64,000 nucleotides of DNA from contig JAGAYI010000065.1 of the NCBI GenBank assembly GCA_017940545.1, positions 62,001 to 126,000 of the forward strand, given 5' to 3'. The notes beneath the pieces are model-generated. The model searched no databases and had not been told where the DNA came from. It saw only the letters and a list, made by a program, of their open reading frames with translations. This document shows positions 8,283 to 15,614 of this stretch, piece by piece (within the stretch, counting starts at the first letter, position 1; every line of letters starts with the position of its first letter). The DNA is from Prevotella sp. (lineage in GTDB: Bacteria > Bacteroidota > Bacteroidia > Bacteroidales > Bacteroidaceae). Made by a program: the position numbers and the translations under genes.

Positions 8283-8879
8283 TTATTTATTGCCTACCTG
8301 CCCGGTCTGCATCAGCATATTATAGAAGCTCATTTCGCCGCTAATTTCGTGCTTGTCCGGGCTGTAGAGTCCGAGAAGCTTGCGACGCTCAATGAGCAGG
8401 CGGTTGATAACGTCGAGGTAGCGGGGGTCGCCGTAGCATACGACCTCTTCGGTGTTCTGCTTCATTTCCACCGTGATAACCTCGCTGGGCTTCATGTTGC
8501 CGTTCTCATCTTCCTCCGGCGTTCCTGGTATGCCCTTCTGCGCATTCTTGACGCGCTTGTAGCTCTCCTTGGATTTCTCCCACGCTTCCCACGCTTCCTT
8601 GATGAGGGTGTCGATACGCTCCAGCTCCAGCTGAAGGGCAAGGTCTAAGTCCTCAATGCGGGTCTCGCGCCACTCTGCCAGCAGGCTGTCGATGTCTTTC
8701 TTGACCGTTTCGAGCGAATAGCTCTTCAGATCAAGACGCGCCATCACCTCTGCCCGCATTTCCCGGTAGCTGTAGCCACGCTTGTATAGCCCGCTGAGTA
8801 TATCCATACGCAGGAGCTTTGCGTTATTGAAATTGCGCAGTCGTCTCTTGGCCGCACGGTCGTTATTATTCTTTCCCAT
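8283..8879 (-). CDS. Terminase small subunit
   Basis: 198 residues. The basic N-terminus (KNNNDRAAKRRLRN) leads into an HTH-like segment (RGYSYREMRAEV) and a long central helical region, ending in a C-terminal segment with LLIERRKLLGLYSPDK, typical of Bacteroidota phage small terminases. It recognises phage DNA and recruits the large subunit. It lies 6 bases after the radical SAM gene and 10 before the large subunit, tying the modification cassette to the packaging genes in one run. Confidence 0.75.
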   Translation of the reverse strand: MGKNNNDRAAKRRLRNFNNAKLLRMDILSGLYKRGYSYREMRAEVMARLDLKSYSLETVKKDIDSLLAEWRETRIEDLDLALQLELERIDTLIKEAWEAWEKSKESYKRVKNAQKGIPGTPEEDENGNMKPSEVITVEMKQNTEEVVCYGDPRYLDVINRLLIERRKLLGLYSPDKHEISGEMSFYNMLMQTGQVGNK

Positions 8880-8885
8880 AAGCCG

Positions 8886-10133
8886 TTAGAATGTAGCTCC
8901 GTTGTAGTGGTATATGAGGTTGCCGTCAGCGTCTTTGCCCTGTGGCACAAGTGCGCCCTCGAAGAGCGTGTAGGGTGACTGCCCGGCCTGCGGGTTGTTC
9001 CACAGCCAGCGCATGTAGTTGGCCATCGACATATCCATGAACTTGGCACGTCGCTCTGAGCTGTTGGCGTTGTAGCCCGTCGCACGTCCCCAATCGTACT
9101 GATGGAGCAGGTCGATGTCCTTGCAGATGTCCGAATAGCGGACGGTGTGGTCTGCCGCGTTCTTGGCAATCTGAAGTGCCTCACAGAACTGCCCCTTGCT
9201 ATAGTTCCAGTCGGCAGGCAGTCCACAGCACGAGCCGTTGCAGCACAGCTCCTTGAAGTGAGCGTCGGACACGTAGAAGCGCATGCCAATCTCGTCGCAC
9301 ACCTGTTTCATGTTCCTCATGAACGGCTCTTTGATCTTGCGGTTCAGACGCAGATATCCGCTGCTGACGGAATATTTCTTGTAGAAGGCCATGAAGTCGA
9401 AGCCGCAGAGCTGGTTGAAGATGGGCATACGCTCGCGGAGAGTGTTACTCCGTTGCTCAACGCACATGAACTCGGTGCTCATGGCCGTAGCACCGCGTTT
9501 CCCGGCCTCGCGAATAAGGTCGAGGTACGTCGGTGTGGTTATGCCGATGATGAAGGGGCGCAGGCGAAGTGTAGCACCCCCGGCACCAGCGTTGGCAATG
9601 CGCTCTATTGCGTCGAGACGCTTTTGAGGTGACGGCACACCCTTCTCGATGATACGGGCTTTCTCTTCCTCCAGCGTAATGATGGAGAACTTGAAGTTCC
9701 AGTTCTTCTGCCCGCGTATCAGCTCCATGTAGCGTTCATCCTCGGTAAACCAGGTGGCCTTGGTGGAGAAGCATAGCGGGTAGTCTATCTCCTTGAAGAA
9801 ACGGAGCAGGTCGAGCGTCACGCCAAACTTGCGCTCGAAGCCGTCGAACTGGTCTGACAGACCACCCCACTGCATGACCTTGCGCTGCTTGATGTAGGTT
9901 GCAAACTGCCCGGCATATTTGTCGGGGTCGGTAAACATCTTCTTGATGCGGTCTGGGTTTACGTTCTTGACCTCCTTTGCGAGATAGTTGTCCTTTGCGC
10001 CACCGATTGCCCGCTGGAACTGCGAGAAGCAGTAGAGGCACCCGAAGGAGCAGTTGCTGTATGTGTCGAAGGTCATTGGCATGGAGCAGTCAGCTATCTC
10101 GTTGCTCCAGCGCGGTGATTGATAGTATGCCAT
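8886..10133 (-). CDS. Radical SAM enzyme (SPL/COG1533-like), candidate DNA base-modifying enzyme
   Basis: 415 residues. The radical SAM cluster motif CX3CX2C is C28, C32, C35 (NCSFGCLYC), which binds a 4Fe-4S cluster and SAM to make a 5'-deoxyadenosyl radical. The barrel continues with KATWFT, FKFSIITLEEE and LRLRPFIIG, as in the spore-photoproduct-lyase-like group that acts on nucleic acid. A second Cys cluster (C297, C298, C302, C303, then C317) may hold another cluster or metal. Neighbours are a GNAT transferase, a P-loop kinase, a helical protein and a ParB-like protein upstream, and small terminase downstream. In phages, such sets make hypermodified bases. DNA photoproduct repair is the main alternative. 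Confidence 0.85.
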   Translation of the reverse strand: MAYYQSPRWSNEIADCSMPMTFDTYSNCSFGCLYCFSQFQRAIGGAKDNYLAKEVKNVNPDRIKKMFTDPDKYAGQFATYIKQRKVMQWGGLSDQFDGFERKFGVTLDLLRFFKEIDYPLCFSTKATWFTEDERYMELIRGQKNWNFKFSIITLEEEKARIIEKGVPSPQKRLDAIERIANAGAGGATLRLRPFIIGITTPTYLDLIREAGKRGATAMSTEFMCVEQRSNTLRERMPIFNQLCGFDFMAFYKKYSVSSGYLRLNRKIKEPFMRNMKQVCDEIGMRFYVSDAHFKELCCNGSCCGLPADWNYSKGQFCEALQIAKNAADHTVRYSDICKDIDLLHQYDWGRATGYNANSSERRAKFMDMSMANYMRWLWNNPQAGQSPYTLFEGALVPQGKDADGNLIYHYNGATF

Positions 10134-10141
10134 ATTCTTTG

Positions 10142-10540
10142 CTATTTGATTGTTATTTCCATTTCGTAATCATCATCTTTCAGCCCTGTAATGGTCGCGC
10201 CTACGTGAAGCCAGAAATCTTGCGCCTCTTCAGCGATTGGGGTGCGGAAGGTTAACTTATACAGGCCAGCCCGTTTCATTTGCGAGAGAAGCCTAAAAAG
10301 CACTTTCTTGCCAATGCCCTGACCCTTGCTGTCATTACGCACGGCGATCTCTACGAGCCTGACGTGGTTTTTACACCTGTTGGCGACGTAGAACGCACGG
10401 CCATCATATACCTCTGACCAGAACGTACCCGGAGAGCGGTGGAGCATCGTTCGGAAATAGGCGTAGGCTCTCCTGCTTATCTGACTTCCGCAGTTATAGC
10501 AGATGTCCTTCACTACAGCGTCGTTATATCCCGTCCACAT
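10142..10540 (-). CDS. GNAT-family acetyltransferase
   Basis: 132 residues. The acetyl-CoA pyrophosphate loop is RNDSKGQGIGKKVL, the Q/RxxGxG/A motif of GNAT enzymes, followed by a helix and the FRTPIAEEAQDFWLHVGA segment usual near the C-terminus. The N-terminal part has a Cys pair (CYNC). The ATG at 10538-10540 lies inside the kinase reading frame (28-base overlap), so the two are translationally linked. In phage hypermodification clusters, GNAT members add or trim acyl groups on the modified thymidine; here that role is inferred from context. Confidence 0.8.
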   Translation of the reverse strand: MWTGYNDAVVKDICYNCGSQISRRAYAYFRTMLHRSPGTFWSEVYDGRAFYVANRCKNHVRLVEIAVRNDSKGQGIGKKVLFRLLSQMKRAGLYKLTFRTPIAEEAQDFWLHVGATITGLKDDDYEMEITIK

Positions 10541-11103
10541 AACTCACTGATGGTTGTTAGCACTTTCTCCAGTTCTTCGTCAAGCGTCACCTCTGCCGTG
10601 TTCATCTGAAGCACCCGCACACCAATCTCCTGCCACCTCCGGGCGGCAATCATGGCCTGACGCTGCTTCTTCCATATCAGCTCGAAGTTGCGCTTGCCGT
10701 TGCGTCCGTTGCTCCTTGCAGTCAGACGCTCGTAAATGAGCTGGGGCGGGCAATAGAGTGACACGACGAGGTATCGCTGTGCCTTGAACATTGCATTAGT
10801 AAGATTGAGGCCGAAGGTGTTCATGAAGCTGCCCTCGCAGATTACGACCTCCGCATTGCGCAGTGCCTCTTCGACAACGTCTGCAAGGCGGGAGGTACAT
10901 GAACTGCCGTTCTCATTGGTTATCCTATCCACGCCGCCGTAGCGGGTCACGCCGTACTTCCCGGCGAGGCTTATGCTCCCGGTCTTGCAGTAGGTCACGT
11001 CATTGGTTATCCTATCCACGCCGCCGTAGCGGTCGATGATAGCCCATGCGAGGGCTGACTTTCCTACTGCGTTTGTTCCTGTTATGAACACGCAGGTCTT
11101 CAT
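10513..11103 (-). CDS. P-loop kinase, candidate 5-hydroxymethyl-pyrimidine DNA kinase
   Basis: 196 residues with a clear Walker A, GTNAVGKS (9-16), and a kinase-like fold: EGSFMNTFG after a strand, then VVSLYCPPQLIYERL and the basic lid RSNGRNGKRN. It begins 2 bases before the helical gene's stop and overlaps the GNAT gene by 28 bases. Small P-loop kinases beside ParB, GNAT and radical SAM genes are known from phage thymidine-hypermodification clusters, where they phosphorylate 5-hydroxymethyl-dU in DNA. Odd feature: RYGGVDRITN occurs twice (25-34 and 54-63), encoded by an exact 33-base direct repeat 87 bases apart. A nucleotide or other small-molecule kinase is possible. Confidence 0.75.
   Translation of the reverse strand: MKTCVFITGTNAVGKSALAWAIIDRYGGVDRITNDVTYCKTGSISLAGKYGVTRYGGVDRITNENGSSCTSRLADVVEEALRNAEVVICEGSFMNTFGLNLTNAMFKAQRYLVVSLYCPPQLIYERLTARSNGRNGKRNFELIWKKQRQAMIAARRWQEIGVRVLQMNTAEVTLDEELEKVLTTISELCGRDITTL
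10913..11032. repeat. 33-base direct repeat inside the P-loop kinase gene
   Basis: The stretch 10913-10945 is repeated exactly at 11000-11032, 87 bases (29 codons) apart and in frame, coding twice for RYGGVDRITN. Recombination between the copies would delete or duplicate 29 codons without a frameshift. Confidence 0.95.
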
Positions 11104-11105
11104 TG

Positions 11106-11780
11106 TCAGACGTTGTTGTAGATAAGTTCACGCCATTTTGAGTTGTCGGCTTCGTTCAGCATTCTCTCGGTGTAGTAGCCGTCGTAGCGCGTTCCCTTGA
11201 AGAACTTAGCTACGGCGCAAAGGGAGGTCTCGATGGCAAAGCAGTTGTCTTTGGTGTCCATCTTCGCGGACTCCAGGAAAGCGTCGAGCACTTCCCTGTT
11301 GCCGTTCTTGGTGATATAGACGGCTCCCTTGGTGTAGTTCTCGTCGTGCTCCCACTTGAAGCGCAGGTCATCGACCCACTGTGGCTTGAACACGTTCATG
11401 TAAACTTCGAGGAAGAGGAAAGCAGCATATCGCCCAAAGAAATACCACGAGGAAACGACGCTGTACGCATCTGAGGTTGTCTTGACGGCCAATAGAGCGG
11501 AGAGCATTCCCCGGTTCAGCTCTTTCAGCATGCGGTCGTATGCCCCGTTACAGCGGACATAGCGTCGGTCAGTACGGAAGTGGAGCTGCTTCATGTCTCG
11601 CTGGCCCTCGAGCAACATGGTTAGTGCGCTGGGTATGTGGTAGGTCATCGTGTAGAAGTAGATGAGCCTGAACGAGTCCCATTGATTGAGCTTCAGCGAA
11701 TAGGCGAGGGAGGCTATCATGCGTTCCTCAACGCCTGCGTCGCCGCGCTTGTGGTAGCTGATGTATTCTTCGTAGGTCAT
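11106..11780 (-). CDS. Helical phage protein, possible partner domain of the DNA kinase
   Basis: 224 residues, mostly alpha-helical, aromatic-rich. Notable stretches are DRRYVRCNGAYDRML and WYFFGRYAAFLFLEVYMNVF. The second has the Gly-Arg followed by an aliphatic/aromatic helix that recalls the HhH-glycosylase-like helical domains (HMUDK_hel / ADDT type) that accompany phage 5-hydroxymethyl-dU kinases. It sits between the ParB-like gene (4 bases) and the P-loop kinase (2 bases), exactly where such a domain would be if the kinase were split in two genes. The family assignment is from memory of pattern and context, not an alignment, and should be treated as a hypothesis. Confidence 0.55.
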   Translation of the reverse strand: MTYEEYISYHKRGDAGVEERMIASLAYSLKLNQWDSFRLIYFYTMTYHIPSALTMLLEGQRDMKQLHFRTDRRYVRCNGAYDRMLKELNRGMLSALLAVKTTSDAYSVVSSWYFFGRYAAFLFLEVYMNVFKPQWVDDLRFKWEHDENYTKGAVYITKNGNREVLDAFLESAKMDTKDNCFAIETSLCAVAKFFKGTRYDGYYTERMLNEADNSKWRELIYNNV

Positions 11781-11784
11781 TGGC

Positions 11785-12618
11785 TTACTCTTCCGTGTTA
11801 GTGTCCACAGCAGCTCGCTCTTCCTCCTTCTTTGTCGGGTTGAGTATCTCGTCGAAGCGGTACACCACCTTGTCGATGCCTATTCCGATGATCCCTTCCA
11901 GTGCTTCCTTCTGTTCCGGGTGGTACACGATGATGATGCGCTCGGTGGCCGTGCGGTCGTCGCCCTCAATCTTCGGAAGGTCGTCGGGGTTGAGGTCTTG
12001 CCCCTGTAGCTCAGGAGGCAGGTTGTTCATACCGGGGATGGTCTGTCCTGCCCCGTCATCCTCTGAAGGTGCAGGCGGGTTGTCCTGACGTGCGGGCTGG
12101 TTGGTGGCTGCTGGCTGCATAGGCTGGTAGGCCTGCGGTGCTGTGTTCCATACGTCCATGCCCCAGTCTCCGAGCTTCTGATTGTCCCACGAGTTGGCCA
12201 GAGCGTCATAGTCCCATGTACCGAAGGAAACATTGTCCTTGATGATGAACTGCTTGCGTTCATCCTCCGAGAGCGTGGAAGCATCTATTACGTAGGCGAA
12301 GGGCTTGGCGAGCCATTTGCCCCACCACTCAATGAGCTGCTTGCGCTCACCTTCGGTCTTACGCCTGTAGTCATCGAGGGATGCAAGGCGGGCTGCAATC
12401 TGTTCCGGGGTCATCTTGGAAATGGCCACGAGTGCCTGCCTGCGCTGGTTGCCTCCGAGAGCCGTCATCTTGCCGTCGTGGACTATAGGACGCAGCTCCA
12501 GCATCTTGGGAAACACGAGAATGCTGTCAACCAAACGGTTGAATTTGTCACCCGTGATACTACGGGGATTGGCAGCATTCGTCTTAATCTGAGAAAGTTT
12601 TACCTGTTCTATCTTCAT
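11785..12618 (-). CDS. ParB-like nuclease-domain protein
   Basis: 277 residues. The N-terminal ParB/sulfiredoxin-fold domain runs to about residue 100, with LSQIKTNAANPRS and the signature GGNQRR (55-60). A helical middle (ERKQLIEWWGKWLAKPFAYV, then SEDERKQFIIKDN) is followed by a Pro/Gln-rich linker and a C-terminal domain (RIIIVYHPEQKEALEGII). ParB-domain proteins of this length are frequent first genes of phage DNA-modification operons, where they may supply nucleotide hydrolysis or site choice. It is the first gene after the 12659 promoter element, so it probably heads the modification-packaging operon. Methylase-type or partition roles cannot be excluded. Confidence 0.8.
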   Translation of the reverse strand: MKIEQVKLSQIKTNAANPRSITGDKFNRLVDSILVFPKMLELRPIVHDGKMTALGGNQRRQALVAISKMTPEQIAARLASLDDYRRKTEGERKQLIEWWGKWLAKPFAYVIDASTLSEDERKQFIIKDNVSFGTWDYDALANSWDNQKLGDWGMDVWNTAPQAYQPMQPAATNQPARQDNPPAPSEDDGAGQTIPGMNNLPPELQGQDLNPDDLPKIEGDDRTATERIIIVYHPEQKEALEGIIGIGIDKVVYRFDEILNPTKKEEERAAVDTNTEE

Positions 12619-12622
12619 AAAT

Positions 12623-12695
12623 CAAACGCTTAATGCTAAAAATTACGTAATTTTGCCGCAAATTTAGCAAAAAGCGTTTGTATTATAAGCGTTTG
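12623..12695. promoter_or_regulatory. Promoter and three operator-like sites upstream of the ParB operon
   Basis: On the minus strand TAAATTTG (complement of 12659-12666) matches the -7 consensus, 41 bases before the parB-like start. Around it lie three copies of a 9-base word: CAAACGCTT at 12623-12631 and its complement AAGCGTTTG at 12672-12680 and 12687-12695. Two flank the upstream side and one lies between the promoter and the gene, as for a repressor or late activator. No TTG sits at the canonical distance, consistent with regulated expression. Confidence 0.45.
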
Positions 12696-12744
12696 CGGCT
12701 CAAAAAATGCCGTTTTTAACTCAATTTAAGATAAACCAAATAGT

Positions 12745-13281
12745 TTACCTTTGGCCAACGGGAGCCACCTTGATGGGAAGACCGGAGTATTCCCACGCTA
12801 ACAGGGCGGCATCCCTTCCCTCTTGGTTGGTGTGTCCGCTTATCCCGGTGAAGTAGGCCAGCTCCTCGTGAGTAATCTTGCCGTCCTTGCCCTTCCACAC
12901 CTTACGCAGCGGTCTCATGAACTCGTAGCGCAGTCCGTAGCGTTCGCACATCTGCCCGATGATACGGCTCACCTGTTCGTTGCGCCCGGTGTTCTGCCCG
13001 GTCTTGGCTGCTGCCCTTATGGTCTGCCCGCGTCCTATGTGCCAGTTGCCCCGGTTGAGCCACCCGGCCTCTACTATCACGGTGACGTTCCTCTGCGTGA
13101 CCTCTGCCTGCCGCTTCTGATACAGCAGGTAGTCCAGCAGGTCGGGGAAGGTGAGCGTCTGAATTTCGAGCGCGTGAGTGTTGCAGTCGAGCAGAGCCAC
13201 CCCGTTCCTGTCAACGTCCGGGTCTATGCCTATCACGGTGTCGAGGTGCATCAAGTTCCCTTTTTGTGTCAATTTTCGCAT
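12745..13281 (-). CDS. RuvC/RNase H-fold protein, probable Holliday junction resolvase
   Basis: 178 residues. It has the order of acidic motifs expected for a RuvC-like resolvase: GIDPDVDRNGVALLD near the N-terminus, VIVEAG in the second strand, and NQEGRDAALLAW near the C-terminus. Such enzymes cut branched DNA before packaging. The first ATG gives MRKLTQKGNLMHLDTV; the internal Met 11 just before the first motif is an equally good start. It is the last gene of the early minus-strand run and is separated from parB by the operator region. Confidence 0.7.
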   Translation of the reverse strand: MRKLTQKGNLMHLDTVIGIDPDVDRNGVALLDCNTHALEIQTLTFPDLLDYLLYQKRQAEVTQRNVTVIVEAGWLNRGNWHIGRGQTIRAAAKTGQNTGRNEQVSRIIGQMCERYGLRYEFMRPLRKVWKGKDGKITHEELAYFTGISGHTNQEGRDAALLAWEYSGLPIKVAPVGQR

Positions 13282-13320
13282 AACTTTCTGATTATCAATT
13301 ATTTAAGTAATATTCTCTCG

Positions 13321-13368
13321 ACGTGTGCGCATGTGTACGAGCGTGTATGTACGTGTACGCTTGTGCGC
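13321..13368. other. Alternating purine-pyrimidine tract
   Basis: In the gap between the 131-residue gene and the RuvC-like gene, 13321-13339 and 13341-13360 alternate purine and pyrimidine strictly, with only single-step breaks, and are rich in GT, AC and GC steps. Such DNA can adopt Z form under supercoiling. The rest of 13282-13401 is a pyrimidine-rich stretch with no ORF. Confidence 0.6.
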
Positions 13369-13401
13369 CCCTATCCCCCTATAGTCCCCCTTATCCCCTC
13401 G

Positions 13402-13797
13402 TCAGTGGTAGTTCCTGCGGTACGGGTTGGAGCGTATTCTGAGCCAATAGGGCTTGACGTAGCCGTCCTTGCGCGGGTGCAGCCTTTCGGTGTAGTGTAT
13501 CTGCAGGAATGGAGCCTCGAAGCTCATTGGTATGTCCTCAATTACGTAGTCAATCCGTTCCATCATTCTCTCGAACTCTTCTGCGAGCTGTTGCAGCTTG
13601 TACGTGACAGTCTCTTCATACCTGGCAGGCTCGCCGTAGATCAGGGTGAAGGAGTCGCCCACGGATAGAAGCAGCTGGTGGTATTCTATCAGACTGTCGA
13701 TGTATTCCCGCACCCGCTCCTGCGAGGCTCCGATTGCGTTGGCAATGGTCTGGATGGCCTCTTCAATGTTGTTGCGGTCGATAGTTATTTTTGGCAT
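13402..13797 (-). CDS. Phage protein of unknown function
   Basis: 131 residues, acidic helical N-terminal two thirds (IQTIANAIGASQERVREYIDS and a long Glu-rich helix) and a basic aromatic C-terminal end (KPYWLRIRSNPYRRNYH). No family recognised. It lies 3 bases from the DUF4406-like gene, so it belongs to the same transcript. Confidence 0.5.
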   Translation of the reverse strand: MPKITIDRNNIEEAIQTIANAIGASQERVREYIDSLIEYHQLLLSVGDSFTLIYGEPARYEETVTYKLQQLAEEFERMMERIDYVIEDIPMSFEAPFLQIHYTERLHPRKDGYVKPYWLRIRSNPYRRNYH

Positions 13798-13800
13798 AGT

Positions 13801-14136
13801 CTATTCTGGTATTTGTCCGTTTCCGTCGATGATGTGGAGGTTATATAGCTTTGCAGCCCGGTATTCGAGGTTGCAGCCCTTCGAGGCCGTCCAGCCCCGG
13901 TCGAGCAGGATGGTGTCGCAGGTCAGCAGCAGGGAGATACATTCCCCGACGGCCTCGTGTTCCTTCAGGTTGGAGTCCAGCGGCACAGCGTCGAAGGGTG
14001 TCACCACGACCGCATGGGGGTATTCTGACTTCATGTAGGCTTTGAGCATCTTTGCCCGGAGGTTTGCCGCCTCTCGCTTTTCCTGTAAGGTGCTCTCTTT
14101 GCGCCCGTTGATTGGTGTTGAAATAAAAATCTTCAT
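13801..14136 (-). CDS. DUF4406 / nucleoside 2-deoxyribosyltransferase-like protein
   Basis: 111 residues. It begins MKIFISTPINGRKE, typical of DUF4406 proteins, which share the Rossmann-like fold of nucleoside 2-deoxyribosyltransferases; the middle has VVVTPFDAV, the later part CDTILLDRGWTASKGCNLEY, matching the conserved block that ends in a Gly-Cys-x-x-Glu. In that fold the Glu is the usual nucleophile region. A role in the nucleotide pool or in NAD-like signalling is possible. It overlaps the upstream Cys-rich gene by 4 bases (ATGA). Confidence 0.75.
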   Translation of the reverse strand: MKIFISTPINGRKESTLQEKREAANLRAKMLKAYMKSEYPHAVVVTPFDAVPLDSNLKEHEAVGECISLLLTCDTILLDRGWTASKGCNLEYRAAKLYNLHIIDGNGQIPE

Positions 14137-14357
14137 AACGTAGGTTTCTTTTGTTTGAAATGTTTGCAGTAACTTTTCCAGCTGAGAAGGGTGCAGCGGC
14201 TCTCAGTCCAGTAGGGGCATGTGCCGAGGGTTGGCTTTCCTTCGAGGGAAAGAAGGTTCTTCGGCTCCAACACCTCCGTGCAGTTGGCGCAGTCGCCGCA
14301 CCTTCTCAGTACTGGCTTTTCTTCTTTTGTGGCCGTAGCTCTGTTCGTCTTTGCCAT
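14133..14357 (-). CDS. Small Cys-rich (zinc-ribbon-like) phage protein
   Basis: 74 residues with seven Cys arranged as CGDCANC, then CPYW, C, and CKHF near the end. The pattern suggests a small zinc- or metal-binding fold. Its start shares a base with the metK stop, so it is translationally linked to metK. A second protein of similar pattern lies on the other side of metK (15615-15851). Confidence 0.55.
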   Translation of the reverse strand: MAKTNRATATKEEKPVLRRCGDCANCTEVLEPKNLLSLEGKPTLGTCPYWTESRCTLLSWKSYCKHFKQKKPTL

Positions 14358-15610
14358 CAGATTTTAGTCAGCTCGTCAATGGTCATTACTTGCTCCCAAG
14401 GGAAGAACATCAGTTCCTCGTACTTATCACTTCTCTCAGTTACGTAAGGTTGCCTTCCGAAGTGTCCGTAGGCTGCTGTCGGCTCGTAGATAGGCTTGCG
14501 CAGGTGCAGCATACACTCTATACCGTAGGGCGAGAGGTCGAAGCGTCTCAGGATGAAGTCGGCAATCTCCTCGTTTGACCGGGCAAAGTTGGGGTCAATG
14601 CCCTCTGCCTTTACGCTGACGCTGACGGGCGCAGATATTCCTATTGCGTAGGAGAGCTGAATGAGTACGCTGCTGCATAGCTTGTTGGCCACGAGGTTTT
14701 TCGCAATGTAGCGGGCAGCGTAGGCAGCGGAGCGGTCAACCTTCGAGGGGTCTTTGCCGCTGAAAGCACCGCCGCCGTGTGCTCCGTAGCCGCCGTAGGT
14801 GTCGCAGATAATCTTGCGGCCTGTCAGCCCGGTATCTCCGGCAGGGCCACCGATGACGAACTTGCCCGTCGGATTGACAAACATCCTGAAATGGCCGCGC
14901 TCGATGTCGTACAGGTCTAACAGCCTGCTCTCACCTGCTGCACAGAGCTTTTCCGACACCCGTTGCACAACGTGATTACCGATGTCCTCGATGATTGTGC
15001 CCAACATATATTCGTCGCTGCCGAACTCGTCGTGCTGGGTGCTGATGACGATGGTATCAACCTTGAAGGGCTTGCCATCTTCGTCGAACTCCAGGGTGAC
15101 CTGCGATTTCGCGTCTGGTCTGAGGTAGGTCATCACCTTGCCCTCACGCCTTATCTCTGCCAGCGTCTTTACGTAGAGGTTGGCGAGGTAGAGCGTTGCG
15201 GGCATACAGCTCTTGGTCTCGTTGCAGGCGTAGCCGAACAGGATGCCCTGGTCGCCAGCACCCTGAAGGTAGTCGGCACTCCGCTTCACGCCCTGCCTGA
15301 TGTCTGGCGACTGTTCGTGAATGGCCGTCAGCACACCGCAGCTGCTGGCCTCGAAGCCGTACTCAGGCTTGGTATAGCCTATCCTGCGGATAGTGTCGCG
15401 CACAACCTTCTGAACGTCCACGTAGGACTCGCTCGTTACCTCTCCGGCGACGATGACCTGCCCGGTCGTTACCATTGTTTCTACTGCGACGTGGGCGTTA
15501 TCGTCCTGCGTCAGAAAATTGTCGAGGATGGCATCCGATATCTGGTCTGCCACCTTGTCGGGGTGTCCTTCCGAAACAGCCTCCGACGTAAAAAGTCTCT
15601 TGTAACTCAT
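14357..15610 (-). CDS. metK: S-adenosylmethionine synthetase (phage-encoded)
   Basis: 417 residues, full length. Makes SAM from methionine and ATP. Both family signatures are present: GAGDQG (117-122) and GGGAFSGKDPSKVD (279-292), with the ATP-binding HPDK (16-19) and the catalytic Lys/Asp context intact, so it should be active. The start is set at the Met of MSYKRLFTSEA; 15 more codons upstream are open but not conserved-looking. It lies in the middle of phage genes, 4 bases after a Cys-rich gene. In this phage SAM would be used by the radical SAM enzyme and the helicase-methyltransferase. A chromosomal metK is expected in the host but is not in view. Confidence 0.97.
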   Translation of the reverse strand: MSYKRLFTSEAVSEGHPDKVADQISDAILDNFLTQDDNAHVAVETMVTTGQVIVAGEVTSESYVDVQKVVRDTIRRIGYTKPEYGFEASSCGVLTAIHEQSPDIRQGVKRSADYLQGAGDQGILFGYACNETKSCMPATLYLANLYVKTLAEIRREGKVMTYLRPDAKSQVTLEFDEDGKPFKVDTIVISTQHDEFGSDEYMLGTIIEDIGNHVVQRVSEKLCAAGESRLLDLYDIERGHFRMFVNPTGKFVIGGPAGDTGLTGRKIICDTYGGYGAHGGGAFSGKDPSKVDRSAAYAARYIAKNLVANKLCSSVLIQLSYAIGISAPVSVSVKAEGIDPNFARSNEEIADFILRRFDLSPYGIECMLHLRKPIYEPTAAYGHFGRQPYVTERSDKYEELMFFPWEQVMTIDELTKI

Positions 15611-15614
15611 AATG

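Noticed and set aside
12823..13668. 281-codon plus-strand frame
   Set aside because: It spans the RuvC-like gene, the alternating tract and part of another gene on the opposite strand. High GC content explains it.
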